The notes: a model not told the origin generated them from the sequence alone. A stretch of 64,000 nucleotides of DNA from Lacticaseibacillus kribbianus (GCF_020180945.1 NZ_JAIPUL010000001.1:930001-994000), one strand, 5' to 3'. Shown: positions 16,811-28,998, counted from the first letter of the stretch. Program-made: numbers and translations.

Positions 16811-17652
16811 TATTTCGCCCACCGTTTCTTGGTTGCCTGCATCTTCGCCCACAGCTGCGACGTCATCTTCGCGTACCCCGCGTTGTTGGGGTGGAAGTGG
16901 TCCTGGGTGAAGATCAGCGGGTTGGCGCTGTCGCTCAGGGCCGCCTTCACGCTGCTCTTGGCCGCCTTGGACGCCGTGGTGCCGCCCTTGGTCAGGACCG
17001 AGTCGATGTCCACGTAGTACGTGCCGTCAAGCTTGGCCAGCGTCTGCTGCGTCGCCTTGTTCCAGGTGGTGACCGCGTCGGTCATCGCCGTCAGCTTGGG
17101 AAAGTAGACGTAAAACGGGTTGTAAATGCCAAACACGTAAATCGGCGCCGACTTGTTCAGGCCGCGCATGGTGGTGATCAGCTTGGTCAGGTGCTTTTGG
17201 AACGCCACGCTGCCCTTGGCGACGTTTTTGGCGTTCATGTCCAGCAGGTGCGCCTGCAGCACGTGCATCAGGTCGTTGCCGCCGACCGTGACGGTCAACA
17301 CGTCCGCGTCGGCGATGCCCTGCTGGAGCTTTTTTTGCGTGTCGATGCGCTTTTGAATCTGCGTCGAGGTGTCGCCGCTGACGCCGAAGTTCTGCGTGGT
17401 GACGGCGTAGTTCCCCGTCGCCTGCAGGTCGCTTTTGATCAGCGCGACATACCCGCCGGCGTTGGTGTCGTCGCCGACGCCGTGGGTCAGCGAGTCGCCG
17501 ACCGCCGTCAGTTCAAGCTTTTGCACCGCGGCTGTCTGACCCGACAGCTTGACCTGGTGCGGACGCGGGCCGAACAGTGCCCAGCCGCCGATGGTCAAAG
17601 CTGCCACGGCGACCACGAACGCGAGGTTTTTCCCGAGGTTTTGCCACTTCAC
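16810..17652 (-). CDS. SGNH/GDSL-family lipase/esterase (YpmR-like)
   Basis: 280-aa membrane-anchored or secreted hydrolase. After an N-terminal hydrophobic segment (LAFVVAVAALTIGGWALF) come the SGNH blocks: GDSLTHG (catalytic Ser), the Gly/Asn blocks with TVGGNDLMH, and the C-terminal DHFHPN with catalytic Asp/His. The GTG at 17652 is preceded by AAAGGGGTGAG at normal spacing; an ATG six codons upstream (17670) has no ribosome binding site and itself begins that sequence, so GTG is preferred. The substrate is unknown. Confidence 0.88.
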   Translation of the reverse strand: MKWQNLGKNLAFVVAVAALTIGGWALFGPRPHQVKLSGQTAAVQKLELTAVGDSLTHGVGDDTNAGGYVALIKSDLQATGNYAVTTQNFGVSGDTSTQIQKRIDTQKKLQQGIADADVLTVTVGGNDLMHVLQAHLLDMNAKNVAKGSVAFQKHLTKLITTMRGLNKSAPIYVFGIYNPFYVYFPKLTAMTDAVTTWNKATQQTLAKLDGTYYVDIDSVLTKGGTTASKAAKSSVKAALSDSANPLIFTQDHFHPNNAGYAKMTSQLWAKMQATKKRWAK

Positions 17653-17678
17653 GGCGCTCACCCCTTTCATTCAATAGT

Positions 17679-17701
17679 AAAAGGCAGGGTCACCCCTGCC
17701 C
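17679..17701 (+). terminator. Inverted repeat between degV and ypmR
   Basis: GGCAGGG-GTGA-CCCTGCC (read on the minus strand) is followed by TTTTA. On that strand it lies downstream of the degV coordinates only in map order (degV ends at 17746, the hairpin is 45 nt further), so it is the degV terminator although listed by hairpin position; active strand is minus. Confidence 0.7.
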
Positions 17702-17745
17702 CATTGCCTCTATTCTAATCCACGAAACCGGTTTTGCCCACCCGG

Positions 17746-18588
17746 CTAGTCCACGTAGTACATAATCGCAAAGGCGCCGTCGCCGGTGTGCGTCGCAATC
17801 ACCGGGTCGGTCGGCCGCAACAGAAGCGGCACGTTCGGCAGCGCCGCGGTGATCTTGGCCGCGATGTCCTGCGCCAGCTCCAGCCCGCCGGCGTAGGAGA
17901 TGCCGACCTCCTTGACGTTCGGAATCAGCGCAAGCTTGGCCACGAAGTCGTCGACGAAGCGGTGGATGGTCTTCATCCCGCGGCCCTTCTGGCGTGCGAC
18001 CAGCTCGCCGCCGGTCACCTCGAGGATCACCTTGATGTTGAGCAGCGTCGACAGCATCCCCGACACGCGGCTGAGCCGGCCGCCCTTGACCAGGTTGTCG
18101 AGGTTGGACACGCCCATCATCAGCTTCGTGTGATCGCGAACCTCCGCCATGCGGGCGACAATCTCGTCGATCGACTTGCCGGCCTCAATCATCTTGGCCG
18201 CGGCGATCACCTGGAACGCCATGGCGCGGTCGGTGAAGTCGCAGTCCACGACGGTCACCTTGCCGTGGCAGAGCTCGGCAGCCTGGCGCGCGGAGTTCAC
18301 GGTGCCGGAGATCGCCTCGAGCATGTGCACCGCCAGCACCTCGGAGCCATCCGCCGTCAGCTCATCGAAGACGTCCAAAAAGGTGCCGATGGCCGGCTGC
18401 GAGGTCTTGGGCAGGGCCTGCGCCGCCGCCATCTTGTCCATGAACTCGGCGCGAGTGATCGTCTCCCCGTCGATGTAGACGGTCGAGTCAATCATGATCG
18501 TCAAGGGGATGACGGTGATGTCGTACTGCTTGACTTCTTCGGGCGTCAGTTGAATCGAGGAATCGGTAACCAGTTTGATTTTGGACAT
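17746..18588 (-). CDS. DegV family fatty-acid-binding protein
   Basis: 280-aa DegV-type protein. Family members bind a fatty acid and serve as FakB subunits that present it to the FakA kinase. Visible blocks: KLVTDSSIQL at the start, PKTSQPAIGTFLDVF, the SGTVNSARQAA segment, and the C-terminal THTGDGAFAIMYY. The ATG at 18588 gives the usual length; its ribosome binding site (GGCAGAG) is weak. No fakA gene is visible here. Confidence 0.93.
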   Translation of the reverse strand: MSKIKLVTDSSIQLTPEEVKQYDITVIPLTIMIDSTVYIDGETITRAEFMDKMAAAQALPKTSQPAIGTFLDVFDELTADGSEVLAVHMLEAISGTVNSARQAAELCHGKVTVVDCDFTDRAMAFQVIAAAKMIEAGKSIDEIVARMAEVRDHTKLMMGVSNLDNLVKGGRLSRVSGMLSTLLNIKVILEVTGGELVARQKGRGMKTIHRFVDDFVAKLALIPNVKEVGISYAGGLELAQDIAAKITAALPNVPLLLRPTDPVIATHTGDGAFAIMYYVD

Positions 18589-18668
18589 GTCTCTGCCACG
18601 CTTTCTTAATAGGGTACTTGACCACATCAGTATAACAAAATCATCCGGCCTTGTCAGTAACAGCACAC

Positions 18669-18720
18669 ATAGTTTTAGAAACTATATGACATTGTATTTC
18701 AGTGTCCGTCATGGTATCAT
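18669..18720 (+). promoter_or_regulatory. trhA promoter with palindromic sites
   Basis: -35 TTGTAT (18692-18697), 17-nt spacer, -10 TATCAT (18715-18720), 28 nt before the ATG. A perfect palindrome ATAGTTTTAGAAACTAT (18669-18685) lies just upstream of the -35. A second inverted repeat, GACATTG-TATTT-CAGTGTC (6 of 7 bp), covers the -35. Both are candidates for repressor or activator sites. Confidence 0.65.
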
Positions 18721-18748
18721 TAACCCGTAAAGGAAGGGAGTCTGTCAG

Positions 18749-19390
18749 ATGCAACTCAACGCCAAGCCCCGCTCGCGCTACTACACATTCAATAATGAGA
18801 TGATGAGCGCCGTCACCCACGCCTTCGCGCTGGGCCTGTCGGTGGTCGGCACCGTCGCCCTGGCGTTCCACGCCACGACGCCGCTGCGCCTCGTCACGTT
18901 CCTAGGCTTCGGCCTGGCGCTGATGGTGCTGTACACCGCCTCGACGATGTTTCACGGCCTGTACTTCACCAAGGCGCGCAAGGTGCTGCAGGTGATCGAC
19001 CACTCCGGCGTCTTCATCCTGATTGCCGGCTCGTACCTGCCCTACTGCCTGGTGGCGATCGGCGGCGGCCTGGGCATCGGCCTGTTGATCGCCATCTGGG
19101 CCCTGTGCCTGGGCGGCATCCTGTACAAGGTCTTCTGGCTGGGCAAGCTGAAGTGGGCCGAAACCGGCATCTACGTCGTGCTCGGCTGGCTGTGCCTGAT
19201 CGGCATGGCGCCACTGTGGCGACACCTCGGCCCAATTGGCTTCTGGCTGCTGGTGGCCGGCGGCGTCGCCTACACGTTCGGCGCGGTGCTCTACTCGCAA
19301 AAGCAGATTCCCTACATCCACGTCATCTGGCACCTGTTCGTGATTCTCGGCAGCGCCCTGATGTACACCTCGATTTACCTGTTCGTCTGA
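18749..19390 (+). CDS. trhA: Hemolysin III / TrhA family membrane protein (PAQR)
   Basis: 213-aa protein with seven predicted membrane segments. It carries the PAQR signature residues: STMFH near residue 70, DHSGVFILIAGSYLP near 90-105, and the paired His in IHVIWHLFV near the C-terminus, which in the superfamily bind zinc. Bacterial members affect membrane homeostasis; the hemolysin name comes from an early Bacillus cereus assay. AAGGAAGGGAG precedes the ATG. Single-gene unit, divergent from degV. Confidence 0.93.
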   Translation: MQLNAKPRSRYYTFNNEMMSAVTHAFALGLSVVGTVALAFHATTPLRLVTFLGFGLALMVLYTASTMFHGLYFTKARKVLQVIDHSGVFILIAGSYLPYCLVAIGGGLGIGLLIAIWALCLGGILYKVFWLGKLKWAETGIYVVLGWLCLIGMAPLWRHLGPIGFWLLVAGGVAYTFGAVLYSQKQIPYIHVIWHLFVILGSALMYTSIYLFV

Positions 19391-19407
19391 TTCGCCTGAC
19401 CGATCAA

Positions 19408-19443
19408 AAAGGGCCGTCCTCGTCAGCCACGAGGACGGCCCTT
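19408..19443. terminator. Bidirectional terminator between trhA and folA
   Basis: AAAGGGCCGTCCTCGT and ACGAGGACGGCCCTTT form a nearly perfect long stem with short A and T runs on the two sides. It serves the convergent genes trhA and folA. Confidence 0.9.
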
Positions 19444-19452
19444 TCGCTTGGT

Positions 19453-19947
19453 TTAGCGCGCCTGCCGCACCCAGGTCTCGAAGGTGTGGGTCAAGGCGGG
19501 ATCAGCGTCAGTCACCGTCCGGGCGGCGACGCGGGTGAAGGCGTCCCAGTCCAGCGGCGGCATCACGACGTCGCCGTCGAAGTCCCCGGCCAGCCGCGTC
19601 ACCCACAGCGTGTCGACCAGCTTTGCGAAGGCGGCGAACACCTGCGCCCCGCCGGTCACCACCAGGTCCTGCTCCGGGTACGCGGCCGCAAGCGCCAGCA
19701 CCGCGTCAACGTCCGGGCAGACCACGGCGCCAGGCGCCCGGTAGCCGGCCTGGCGGGTCATCACCACGTTGGTGCGGCCGGGCAGCGGCCGCTTGGGCAA
19801 CGCCTCCCAGGTGCTGCGCCCCATCACGGTCAGCTGGCCCAGCGTCTGGGCCTTGAAGAAGGCCAGGTCGTCCGGCAGGTGCCACGGCAGCCGCCCGTCT
19901 TTGCCGATCACGCCATTGGCCGCCTGGGCCCAAAGGAATGCAATCAT
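19453..19947 (-). CDS. folA: Dihydrofolate reductase
   Basis: 164-aa enzyme reducing dihydrofolate to tetrahydrofolate with NADPH. Motifs: [25 protein letters not shown] (shown across residues 3-27; contains the catalytic acidic Asp), [10 protein letters not shown], and VTGGAQVF. The ATG at 19947 follows a G-rich ribosome binding site. It lies 16 nt after thyA, the usual thyA-folA pair, in which folA recycles the dihydrofolate made by ThyA. Confidence 0.97.
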   Translation of the reverse strand: MIAFLWAQAANGVIGKDGRLPWHLPDDLAFFKAQTLGQLTVMGRSTWEALPKRPLPGRTNVVMTRQAGYRAPGAVVCPDVDAVLALAAAYPEQDLVVTGGAQVFAAFAKLVDTLWVTRLAGDFDGDVVMPPLDWDAFTRVAARTVTDADPALTHTFETWVRQAR

Positions 19948-19963
19948 GTCGGTCCCCCCTTTT

Positions 19964-20914
19964 TCAGACCGCCACCGGCGCCTTGATCGCCGGGTGCGGG
20001 TCGTAGCCGTCAAGGTGAATGTCGGCCAGCTCAAAGTCCTCAAGCGCGGTGCGGTCGCCGGTCAACGTCAGCGTCGGCGCCGGCCGCGGCGCACGCGCCA
20101 GCTGAGTGCGCACCTGCTCAACGTGATTGGAATAGATGTGCGCGTCGCCGAAGGTGTGGATGAACTCGCCGGGAACCAGGCCCGTGACCGAAGCCACCAT
20201 CGCCAGCAGCAGCGCGTAGCTGGCGATGTTGAACGGCACGCCGAGAAACAGGTCACCGGAGCGCTGGTAGAGCTGCAGCGACAGCTTGCCGTCGTTGACG
20301 TAGAACTGGTACATCGTGTGGCACGGCGGCAGCGCCATGTGCGGCACGTCCTCCGGGTTCCAGGCCGAGACGATCAGCCGCCTCGAGTCCGGCGTGGTGC
20401 GAATCGCCTGCACCACCTGCGCCAGCTGGTCCAGCGTTTCGCCGGTGCTGGTGCGCCAGGCGCGCCACTGGCGGCCGTACACCGGGCCGAGCTCGCCGTA
20501 CTTGGCGGCGAAGGCCTTGTCCGTCAGAATCCGCGCGGTGAAGGCCGCCATCTGTTCGGTGTACGCGGCGGCAAAATCGGCATCCACCAGGCGCCGGCGG
20601 CCGAAGTCGGTCATGTCCGGGCCGTGGTAGTCCGCGCTTTGCACGAAGCGGGCGAACGCCCACTCGTCCCAGATGTGGTTGCGGTGGGCCAGCAGGTAGG
20701 CGATGTTGGTGTCGCCGTGCAAAAACCACAGCAGCTCGCTTTTGATCAGGCCAAAGGGCACGCGCTTGGTGGTCACCAGCGGAAAGCCCGCGCTGAGGTC
20801 GAACCGCAGCTGGGCGCCAAAGACGCTGTAGGTCCCGGTGCCGGTGCGGTCTTCCTTGTAGTGGCCGTGGGTCAGAACATGGTCAAGCAGGGTCAGGTAC
20901 GGCGTTTCGAGCAT
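19964..20914 (-). CDS. thyA: Thymidylate synthase
   Basis: 316-aa enzyme making dTMP from dUMP with methylene-tetrahydrofolate. The catalytic Cys lies in [34 protein letters not shown] and FNIASYALL are conserved. The ATG at 20914 has GGAGGA upstream at 10 nt and lies 5 nt after the stop of the ABC-F gene; a TTG three codons earlier is in frame but badly placed. Middle gene of the abcF-thyA-folA operon. Confidence 0.97.
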   Translation of the reverse strand: MLETPYLTLLDHVLTHGHYKEDRTGTGTYSVFGAQLRFDLSAGFPLVTTKRVPFGLIKSELLWFLHGDTNIAYLLAHRNHIWDEWAFARFVQSADYHGPDMTDFGRRRLVDADFAAAYTEQMAAFTARILTDKAFAAKYGELGPVYGRQWRAWRTSTGETLDQLAQVVQAIRTTPDSRRLIVSAWNPEDVPHMALPPCHTMYQFYVNDGKLSLQLYQRSGDLFLGVPFNIASYALLLAMVASVTGLVPGEFIHTFGDAHIYSNHVEQVRTQLARAPRPAPTLTLTGDRTALEDFELADIHLDGYDPHPAIKAPVAV

Positions 20915-20919
20915 GGCGA

Positions 20920-22812
<1,893 letters not shown>

Positions 22813-22869
22813 AGTATCCCCACTTTATCTTGTTCCCTCCATCATAACATGGATTCCCCCGCCCGCGCG

Positions 22870-22903
22870 AAAAACGGGAGGCGGCCGCGGCCACTTCCCG
22901 TTC
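22870..22903 (-). terminator. yitT terminator
   Basis: On the minus strand AACGGGA ... TCCCGTT encloses a GC-rich inner palindrome (GGCCGCGGCC) and is followed by TTTTTC. It lies about 130 nt after the yitT stop, with no gene between. Confidence 0.65.
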
Positions 22904-23032
22904 TAATGTCTTCAAAATGTGCGCGCACTCGCGCCGCGTCGGCGAGGCGGGCCCGCAACCGGGCAGCCACCCGCGATTGACGCCCCAGGCCGGCGGGCGT
23001 GGCCCAAGCCCGCCCGGCACCTGAAGCCGCCG

Positions 23033-23911
23033 TCAGCTCAGAAACAGCCGCCGCGGCTTCTTCTTGTAGGTGAAGCCCTCGCCCAGCGCCTCGTGCACGT
23101 CGATGATGGTGACGAAGGCTTTGCGGTCCAGCCCCTCGATGATGCGCTTGACCGCGGCAATCTCGGTCGGTGCGACCACCGCGTAGACCACCCGCTTGGG
23201 GTCGCGCGCAAAGCCGCCCTCCGCGTGCAGGTAGGTCGCACCGCGCTCCAGCTGGTCCATGATGGCGCTGGCGATCGGCTCGGCGTGATCGGAGATGATC
23301 AAGACCCCCTTGGCCGCGTACGCGCCCTCCAGCGTGAAGTCGACGATGCGCGAGAACACGTAGCTGGCCAACAGCGTGTACATCATCAGCTCGAGGTTCA
23401 GGTACGTCAGAGACACCCCGAGCACCAGCACATCGAAGGCCAAAAGCGAGCGGCCCATCGGAATGCCGGTCTGCTTTTCAAGAATCCGGGCGATCACGTC
23501 CGAGCCGCCGGTGGTGCCGCCGACGCGGTAGATCAAACCCGAGCCGATGCCGCCGAACAGGCCGGCCAAGACGCCGGCGATGAACAGGTCGTGGTGAATG
23601 TCTAGGCTGACCGGCAGGCGCTGCCAAAGCCACAGCCACGCCGACAGCATCGCCGTGCCGTACACCGTGTAGGCCAACGCCCGCTTGCCCAGGTACTTGT
23701 AGCCGATGATGATCAGCGGGATGTTCAAGATGATGGTCGAGTACGCCGGATCCAGGTGCCACCAGTAGCGAATCAGCAGCGTGATGCCGGTGATGCCGCC
23801 CTCCGCCAGGTGATTTTCGATGTTGACCGTCACCAGGCCGAACGCGTACAGCGCGCACCCCAGCGCAATCAGCAGCAGATCCAGTCCCATTCGCCTTGCC
23901 TTTTTACTCAT
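23033..23911 (-). CDS. YitT family membrane protein (DUF2179)
   Basis: 292-aa protein with about five N-terminal membrane segments containing [14 protein letters not shown] and [17 protein letters not shown], then a cytosolic DUF2179 domain (about the last 90 aa). The family is widespread in Firmicutes and has no firm biochemical role. It is divergent from cca; their starts are 80 nt apart. GGAGGTGCG precedes the ATG. Confidence 0.92.
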   Translation of the reverse strand: MSKKARRMGLDLLLIALGCALYAFGLVTVNIENHLAEGGITGITLLIRYWWHLDPAYSTIILNIPLIIIGYKYLGKRALAYTVYGTAMLSAWLWLWQRLPVSLDIHHDLFIAGVLAGLFGGIGSGLIYRVGGTTGGSDVIARILEKQTGIPMGRSLLAFDVLVLGVSLTYLNLELMMYTLLASYVFSRIVDFTLEGAYAAKGVLIISDHAEPIASAIMDQLERGATYLHAEGGFARDPKRVVYAVVAPTEIAAVKRIIEGLDRKAFVTIIDVHEALGEGFTYKKKPRRLFLS

Positions 23912-23991
23912 ATCGCACCTCCGCTGTCCCTATCTTACCAGATTTTGCGACTGTGGTAGAATATTGTCAGACTAATGAAAAAGGTGATCGC

Positions 23992-25170
23992 ATGCAGATC
24001 GATTTGACCCACCCCGTTTTCCAAGGCGCCATCCCCATCATGAAGCAGATCGAGGCCGCGGGCTTCGAGGCCTACTTCGTCGGCGGCGCGGTGCGCGACG
24101 CGCTGCTCGGGCTGCCCCCGCACGACGTGGACATCGCAAGCTCCGCCTACCCCGCGGAGATCAAGCAGATCTTCAAGAAAACGGTGGACACCGGCATCCA
24201 ACACGGCACGGTGATGGTCTTGGCCCACGGCGCCGGCTACGAGGTCACGACCTTTCGCACCGAATCCGGCTACCAGGACTTCCGGCGGCCCGACCACGTC
24301 ACCTTCGTCCGCTCGCTCAAAGAGGACCTGCGCCGCCGCGACTTCACCGTCAACGCGCTGGCCGTGCGCCACGACGGCACGGTGATCGACCTGTTCGACG
24401 GCCTGACCGACCTGGCGGAGCGGCGGCTGCGCGCGGTTGGCGACCCGCACGCGCGCTTTCACGAGGACGCGCTGCGCATGATGCGCGCCGTGCGCTTCCA
24501 AAGCCAGCTCGGGTTTGCCATTGAACCGGCGACGCTTGACGCCATCACCGACAACGCGGCGCTGCTCGCCCACATCTCCGTGGAGCGCGTGGCCAGCGAG
24601 TTCACCCGCCTGATGCAGGGCCGCGACCGCAACGCGGGCCTGGCCAACTTCATCGCCACCGGCCTGTACGCCCACGCCCCGCGGCTGGCGGACCACCTGG
24701 CAGGCCTGCAGGCGCTGGCTCAGCTTTCGGACACGCAGATTGAAGACCCCGCCGTCGCCTGGACGCTGCTCGCCCACCTGACCCACGAACCGGTGCGCCC
24801 GCTGATGAAGGCCTGGAAGCAAGCCAACGCCATGAGCGACCTCGTCGCCGCGGCCACCACGCTGCTTGCGGCACTGCCCGAGGCCGACGCCTGGCAGCTC
24901 TACACCGCCGGCCAGGACGCCGTTGACGTGGCGGTGGCCGCCGCCGCGCTGTGCGCGCCGGCCATCGACGGCGCGGCCGTCGAGGCGGCCTACGCCGCCC
25001 TGCCGCTGCACCACAAGGACGAGCTGACCGTCACCGGCGCCGACCTGATCGCCGCCGGCTTCACCCCGGGCCCGGTGCTCGGCCGCACGCTGCACCGGCT
25101 CGAAACGGCCGTGGTCGCGGGCACCCTGCCCAACGACCGGCCCGCGCTGCTGGCAGCGGCGCAGGCGTAG
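23992..25170 (+). CDS. cca: CCA-adding tRNA nucleotidyltransferase
   Basis: 392-aa class II enzyme that adds or repairs the CCA end of tRNAs. The N-terminal catalytic motif [20 protein letters not shown] contains the metal-binding Dx[12 protein letters not shown] and [19 protein letters not shown] follow. The ATG at 23992 is preceded by AAGGTGAT at good spacing; a longer upstream frame overlaps the yitT start and is unlikely. Convergent with the TPR gene across a shared terminator. Confidence 0.96.
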   Translation: MQIDLTHPVFQGAIPIMKQIEAAGFEAYFVGGAVRDALLGLPPHDVDIASSAYPAEIKQIFKKTVDTGIQHGTVMVLAHGAGYEVTTFRTESGYQDFRRPDHVTFVRSLKEDLRRRDFTVNALAVRHDGTVIDLFDGLTDLAERRLRAVGDPHARFHEDALRMMRAVRFQSQLGFAIEPATLDAITDNAALLAHISVERVASEFTRLMQGRDRNAGLANFIATGLYAHAPRLADHLAGLQALAQLSDTQIEDPAVAWTLLAHLTHEPVRPLMKAWKQANAMSDLVAAATTLLAALPEADAWQLYTAGQDAVDVAVAAAALCAPAIDGAAVEAAYAALPLHHKDELTVTGADLIAAGFTPGPVLGRTLHRLETAVVAGTLPNDRPALLAAAQA

Positions 25171-25316
25171 CCGCGCCAGGTGCGACCACGAGTTCACGGG
25201 GCGACACACCACGCCGACGGTTGCCGATTAAAGAACGAAACACCATAAGTGACCCGTAGTCTATAACATATCATCCGACTATTTATAAACAGTAGTCATC
25301 AAATGACCAAGCATTC

Positions 25317-25357
25317 AAAAAGGCTGCCGCAGCGCATCACGCGCCGCGGCAGCCTTT
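25317..25357. terminator. Bidirectional terminator between cca and TPR gene
   Basis: AAAGGCTGCCGC and GCGGCAGCCTTT form a 12-bp stem with an inner GCGC/GCGC pairing. It lies 150 nt after cca and 10 nt after the TPR gene stop. The AT-rich 25230-25316 between cca and the hairpin shows nothing else. Confidence 0.85.
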
Positions 25358-25366
25358 GTCGTCGGA

Positions 25367-26632
25367 TCAGTTCTCGGCGTCCAGCTCGTCCAGCCGCGCC
25401 TGCATCGCATCGTCGTCCGGCACCAGGGCCAGGTAGCGGGTCAAGGCCGCGCGCAGCTCCGGGCGCGCGCCGGTCGACTGGAAGAAGTCGATCAGGTCGC
25501 GCAGGAAGTCCGCCGAGTCCTGGAAGTTGCGGAAGGCCAGCAGGTAGTTCTCGCGCGCCTTTTCCACGTTGTCCAGGCGGTCGTAGCTCTTGGCGAGGTT
25601 CCAGTAGACCTGCGGATCGACCTCGTCGGCCGCGTCCAGCGCCTCCAGGAAGGCGACGTTGGCCTCGTCCTTGCCCTGAGCCAAAAGCAGGTTGCTCCAC
25701 TCGAGCATCACCGTCTGGTTCTCCGGGTCGAGCGCGCGGGCGCGGGTCAGGTAGCCCTCTGCGACATCGAGCGCGGACTGGCGCAGCGCCAGCCGGGCCC
25801 CGACCAGGAACAGCTCCGGATTGGTGTCATCGACTGCAAGCCCCGCGGTCACCGTCGCGGAGGCGGCCTCCAGCTGGTTGGCCGCCGCCTGGGCCTGCGC
25901 CAGCGGCAGGTAGGCGTTGGCGAAGCTCGGGTCCGCGTCGATCACGCGCTGCAGCGTCGTGATGGCGCGGCCGGTGTCCTTGAGCTCGAGGTACAGCGTC
26001 CCCAGGCGAAAGGCGCTGGTGGGGTCGAGCGCGTCCACGCCGACCTCTTCGTACTGCGCCACGGCGTCCTCGTACTGCCCGCCGTTGGCCAGTGTCGCGG
26101 CGTAGCGGGTCTGAATCGAAACGCCGGCCATGGTGTCGACGCCCTGGGCCAAAAGCTGCTGGTAGGCCGCCTGCGCCTGCGCGTCTTTGCCCCAGTCGAA
26201 GTAAAGCTCCCCGAGCGCAAACGTCACCACCGGCTCGTCCGGCACCAGCCGCGCGGCCTGCAGCAGTTTTTGCTCGGAGACCTCGTACAGGCCCTGGGTC
26301 TGGTAGACGTCGGCCAGGGCCAGGAGCGCCTGCGGGTAGTAGTCGGAGTCCGGGGCAATCGAGGTGAGCAGGTTGATCGCGCGGTCGGGCTCGCCGTTGG
26401 CCACGGCGATGTCGGCCAGCGCCGTCTTGATGTCCTCAAGCTCCGGGTACTTGCCCATCAGCTCCTCGTAAAGCCGCTGGGCCTGTCCCGTGAAACCGAG
26501 GGCGTACAGCTCGCCGGCCAGGTTGTACTTGTGCTCGTCGTCGTCGTGCGCGAGCACCTGGGTGAACAGCTCACGGCTTTGGGCGATGTCCCCCGCCTCG
26601 AGCGCGTCCAGCATCTGTTGGGAATAACTCAT
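25367..26632 (-). CDS. Tetratricopeptide repeat protein (YpiA-like)
   Basis: 421-aa protein made almost entirely of helical TPR-like repeats of about 34 residues (for example LGTLYLELKDTGRAITTLQRVIDADPSF). No signal peptide or membrane segment. AGGAGG lies 7 nt before the ATG. It follows hup, as in many lactobacilli and bacilli. Probably a scaffold for protein interactions; the partner is unknown. Confidence 0.9.
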   Translation of the reverse strand: MSYSQQMLDALEAGDIAQSRELFTQVLAHDDDEHKYNLAGELYALGFTGQAQRLYEELMGKYPELEDIKTALADIAVANGEPDRAINLLTSIAPDSDYYPQALLALADVYQTQGLYEVSEQKLLQAARLVPDEPVVTFALGELYFDWGKDAQAQAAYQQLLAQGVDTMAGVSIQTRYAATLANGGQYEDAVAQYEEVGVDALDPTSAFRLGTLYLELKDTGRAITTLQRVIDADPSFANAYLPLAQAQAAANQLEAASATVTAGLAVDDTNPELFLVGARLALRQSALDVAEGYLTRARALDPENQTVMLEWSNLLLAQGKDEANVAFLEALDAADEVDPQVYWNLAKSYDRLDNVEKARENYLLAFRNFQDSADFLRDLIDFFQSTGARPELRAALTRYLALVPDDDAMQARLDELDAEN

Positions 26633-26672
26633 TGCAATCCTCCTACTATGATCGGCGACCGCCGGGGCAAAC

Positions 26673-26697
26673 AAAAAGGCCGAGTGAAAACTCGGCC
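26673..26697 (-). terminator. hup terminator
   Basis: On the minus strand GGCCGAGT-TTTC-ACTCGGCC is followed by TTTTTG, 25 nt after the hup stop. Confidence 0.93.
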
Positions 26698-26721
26698 CCA
26701 TGTCCCGGTAGGTTCAAGAGA

Positions 26722-26997
26722 CTACTTAACAGCGTCCTTGAGTGCCTTACCTGGCTTGAATGCAGGAACTTTCGATGCTGGGATCTCGATTTCTGCACCA
26801 GTTTGCGGGTTGCGGCCCTTGCGAGCAGCGCGTTCGCGAACTTCGAAGTTACCAAAGCCGATCAGCTGAACCTTGTCGCCCTTTGCCAGAGCGTCTTGGA
26901 TGGAACTGAACACTGCGTCTACCGCAGCGGTTGCATCCTTCTTGGTCAAGCCAGTCGTACCAGAAACGCTTTCGATCAATTCTGCCTTGTTTGCCAT
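26722..26997 (-). CDS. hup: DNA-binding protein HU
   Basis: 91-aa nucleoid protein of the HU/IHF family. It starts [20 protein letters not shown] and contains the DNA-binding arm [32 protein letters not shown] precedes the ATG. Codon use is visibly more restricted than in its neighbours, as expected for a very highly expressed gene. A small GGGCC-GA-GGCCC palindrome lies about 30 nt upstream of the start. Confidence 0.98.
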   Translation of the reverse strand: MANKAELIESVSGTTGLTKKDATAAVDAVFSSIQDALAKGDKVQLIGFGNFEVRERAARKGRNPQTGAEIEIPASKVPAFKPGKALKDAVK

Positions 26998-27222
26998 GAT
27001 CTTTTCACCTCCGTATTTATTTGGGCCGAGGCCCAAACGACCCATTCGTGGATTCCCCAAGAATGAGGAAACAATGATAAACCCGTATCACTATTTCAAT
27101 CCTAAATTTATCACACAAACCCCGCTGTATCAAGCTTTTTGGCCAAAATTTGCGTGCGCGCCGCCGCGGCCTGAAAAAACCGGCTGAAAAGTTGCGAGCG
27201 CGGCCAAAGCCCGGCGCGACGC

Positions 27223-28533
27223 CTATTTGCGACTGCGCGCCAGCAGGTGAATCGGCGTGCCTTCGAAGTCGAAGGTCTTGCGCAGCTGATTGATGAGAAA
27301 ACGCTCATAAGAGAAGTGCAAAAGGTCCGGATCGTTCACGAAAACCACGAAGGTAGGCGGTTTTACCGCGACCTGAGTCATGTAGTAGATTCTCAAGCGC
27401 TTGCCATTTATCGTCGGCGTCGGGGTGACCGCCAGCGCGTCCATCAGCACGTCGTTGAGCACCGCGCTTTGGATGCGGCGGTTCTGATTTTCAGAAACCG
27501 CTTCGATCATCGCCGGCAGGTTGCGCAGCCGCTGCTTGGTCTTGGCCGACACGAACACGATCGGCGCGTAGTCCAGGTACTGGAATTCCGCGCGGATGTG
27601 GTCCGTGAACTCCTGGAGGGTGTGATTATCCTTCTCCTTGAGCGTGTCCCACTTGTTGACCACGATGATCACACCACGGCCCGCCTCGTGGGCGTAACCG
27701 GCGACCTTCTTGTCCTGCTCGCGGATGCCCTCCTCGGCGTTCAGCACGACCAGCACGACGTCGGAGCGGTCGATCGCGCGCAGGGCGCGCATCACGGCGT
27801 ACTTCTCCGTGCTTTCGTAGACCTTGCCGCGCTTGCGGATGCCGGCGGTGTCGATCATGGTGAACTCCTGGCCGTCGTGCTCGAACTTGGTGTCGATTGC
27901 ATCGCGTGTGGTGCCCTCGATGTCGGACACGATCACGCGCTCGGTGCCGAGAATCGCGTTGACCAGGCTGGACTTGCCGACGTTCGGCCGGCCGATGAAG
28001 GAGAACTTGATCGAGTCGTCCTCGACCCCCTCGCCCTCGTCCGGGAACGCCGCGAACACGGCGTCCAGCGCGTCGCCCAGGCCGATGCCGTGGGTCCCGG
28101 ACAGCGGGTAAGGTTCACCGAAGCCCAGGGAGTAAAAATCGTAAATGTCGTTGCGGCGTTCCGGGTTGTCGACCTTGTTGACGGCCAGCACCACCGGCTT
28201 GTCCGCGCGATAGAGAATCTGGGCGACCTTTTCGTCGGCCTCGGTGACCCCGGCCTCGACGCTGGTCAAAAACAGGATCACGTCGGCCTCGTCGATGGCG
28301 ATCTCGGCCTGCTGGGTGATCTGGGTCAGGAAGGGCTCGTCGCCCATGTCGATCCCGCCGGTGTCAATCAGCGCGAACTCCTTGCCCAGCCACTCGCCCT
28401 TGCCGTAGATGCGGTCGCGAGTGACCCCGGGGGTGTCTTCGACGATTGACACGCGCTCGCCGAGGATGCGGTTGAAAATCGTCGACTTGCCGACGTTCGG
28501 CCGGCCGACAATCGCTAATGTTGGGAGTACCAT
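27223..28533 (-). CDS. der: Ribosome-associated GTPase Der (EngA)
   Basis: 436-aa GTPase for 50S subunit assembly. It has two tandem G domains, with P-loops GRPNVGKST (residue about 10) and GRPNVGKSS (about 185), DTGGI and DTAGI switch II motifs, NKVD and NKWD base-recognition motifs, and a C-terminal KH-like domain. The ATG at 28533 has AAGGAAG upstream. Located between hup and rpsA as in other lactobacilli. Confidence 0.98.
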   Translation of the reverse strand: MVLPTLAIVGRPNVGKSTIFNRILGERVSIVEDTPGVTRDRIYGKGEWLGKEFALIDTGGIDMGDEPFLTQITQQAEIAIDEADVILFLTSVEAGVTEADEKVAQILYRADKPVVLAVNKVDNPERRNDIYDFYSLGFGEPYPLSGTHGIGLGDALDAVFAAFPDEGEGVEDDSIKFSFIGRPNVGKSSLVNAILGTERVIVSDIEGTTRDAIDTKFEHDGQEFTMIDTAGIRKRGKVYESTEKYAVMRALRAIDRSDVVLVVLNAEEGIREQDKKVAGYAHEAGRGVIIVVNKWDTLKEKDNHTLQEFTDHIRAEFQYLDYAPIVFVSAKTKQRLRNLPAMIEAVSENQNRRIQSAVLNDVLMDALAVTPTPTINGKRLRIYYMTQVAVKPPTFVVFVNDPDLLHFSYERFLINQLRKTFDFEGTPIHLLARSRK

Positions 28534-28764
28534 TGCGTCACTTCCTTTCACGCGTGCAGCCCGTTGCGGGCGAATTCCGAAGGCCCCCGCCGCACGCGTG
28601 CGAGGGTTCATATTTAGATGCAATCAGATGACAGTACAGTCGTATCGGTGGAACTCGGTAGGAGCGGTCTGAACCAAAAGGCACGGCGGCACGCGCTCGC
28701 ATAAGACTGGCGCGGTTACCGGCCACCCACCAACGGGCCAAGCCGCAGCATGGGCAGGCGTTCC
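28534..28764. other. Upstream region of der
   Basis: GC-rich spacer with a short AT-rich patch near 28610-28650 that may hold the der promoter; no clear -35/-10 pair could be fixed. Its right end runs into a family A repeat. Confidence 0.4.
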
Positions 28765-28987
28765 ACTCTGGAGGGCGGAGGCGCGGACCGGTCACTGCCG
28801 GAGGCTTCGGACCGGGGCGAGCCAGCGTGAGATTGCACTTAGTCGGCGAACTGTGCCGGCTTAGTGCAAGGGCGGGTCCTGAGACCGCACTTTGGGCTCA
28901 GGGGAGCCCCACGCGTTCCGCCGCCCCGGCCAGAAGCTGGAGGCAGTGGCCCGTCCCCGCCGGAGCCCGGCAGCGCACCCGGCCCTG
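28765..28987 (+). repeat. Family A palindromic element, copy 2
   Basis: The left edge reads TTCCACTCTGGAGGGCGGAG. The central hairpin 28833-28869 has stem TTGCACTTAGTCGGC paired to GCCGGCTTAGTGCAA, with loop GAACTGT. The second hairpin CTGAGACC/GGGCTCAG has loop GCACTTT (28887-28893). Outer arms CACTGCCGGAGGC and GAGGCAGTG (28940 region) pair. Stem bases 5-6 differ from copy 1 together with their partners. Confidence 0.85.
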
Positions 28988-28998
28988 GACACACCAAC

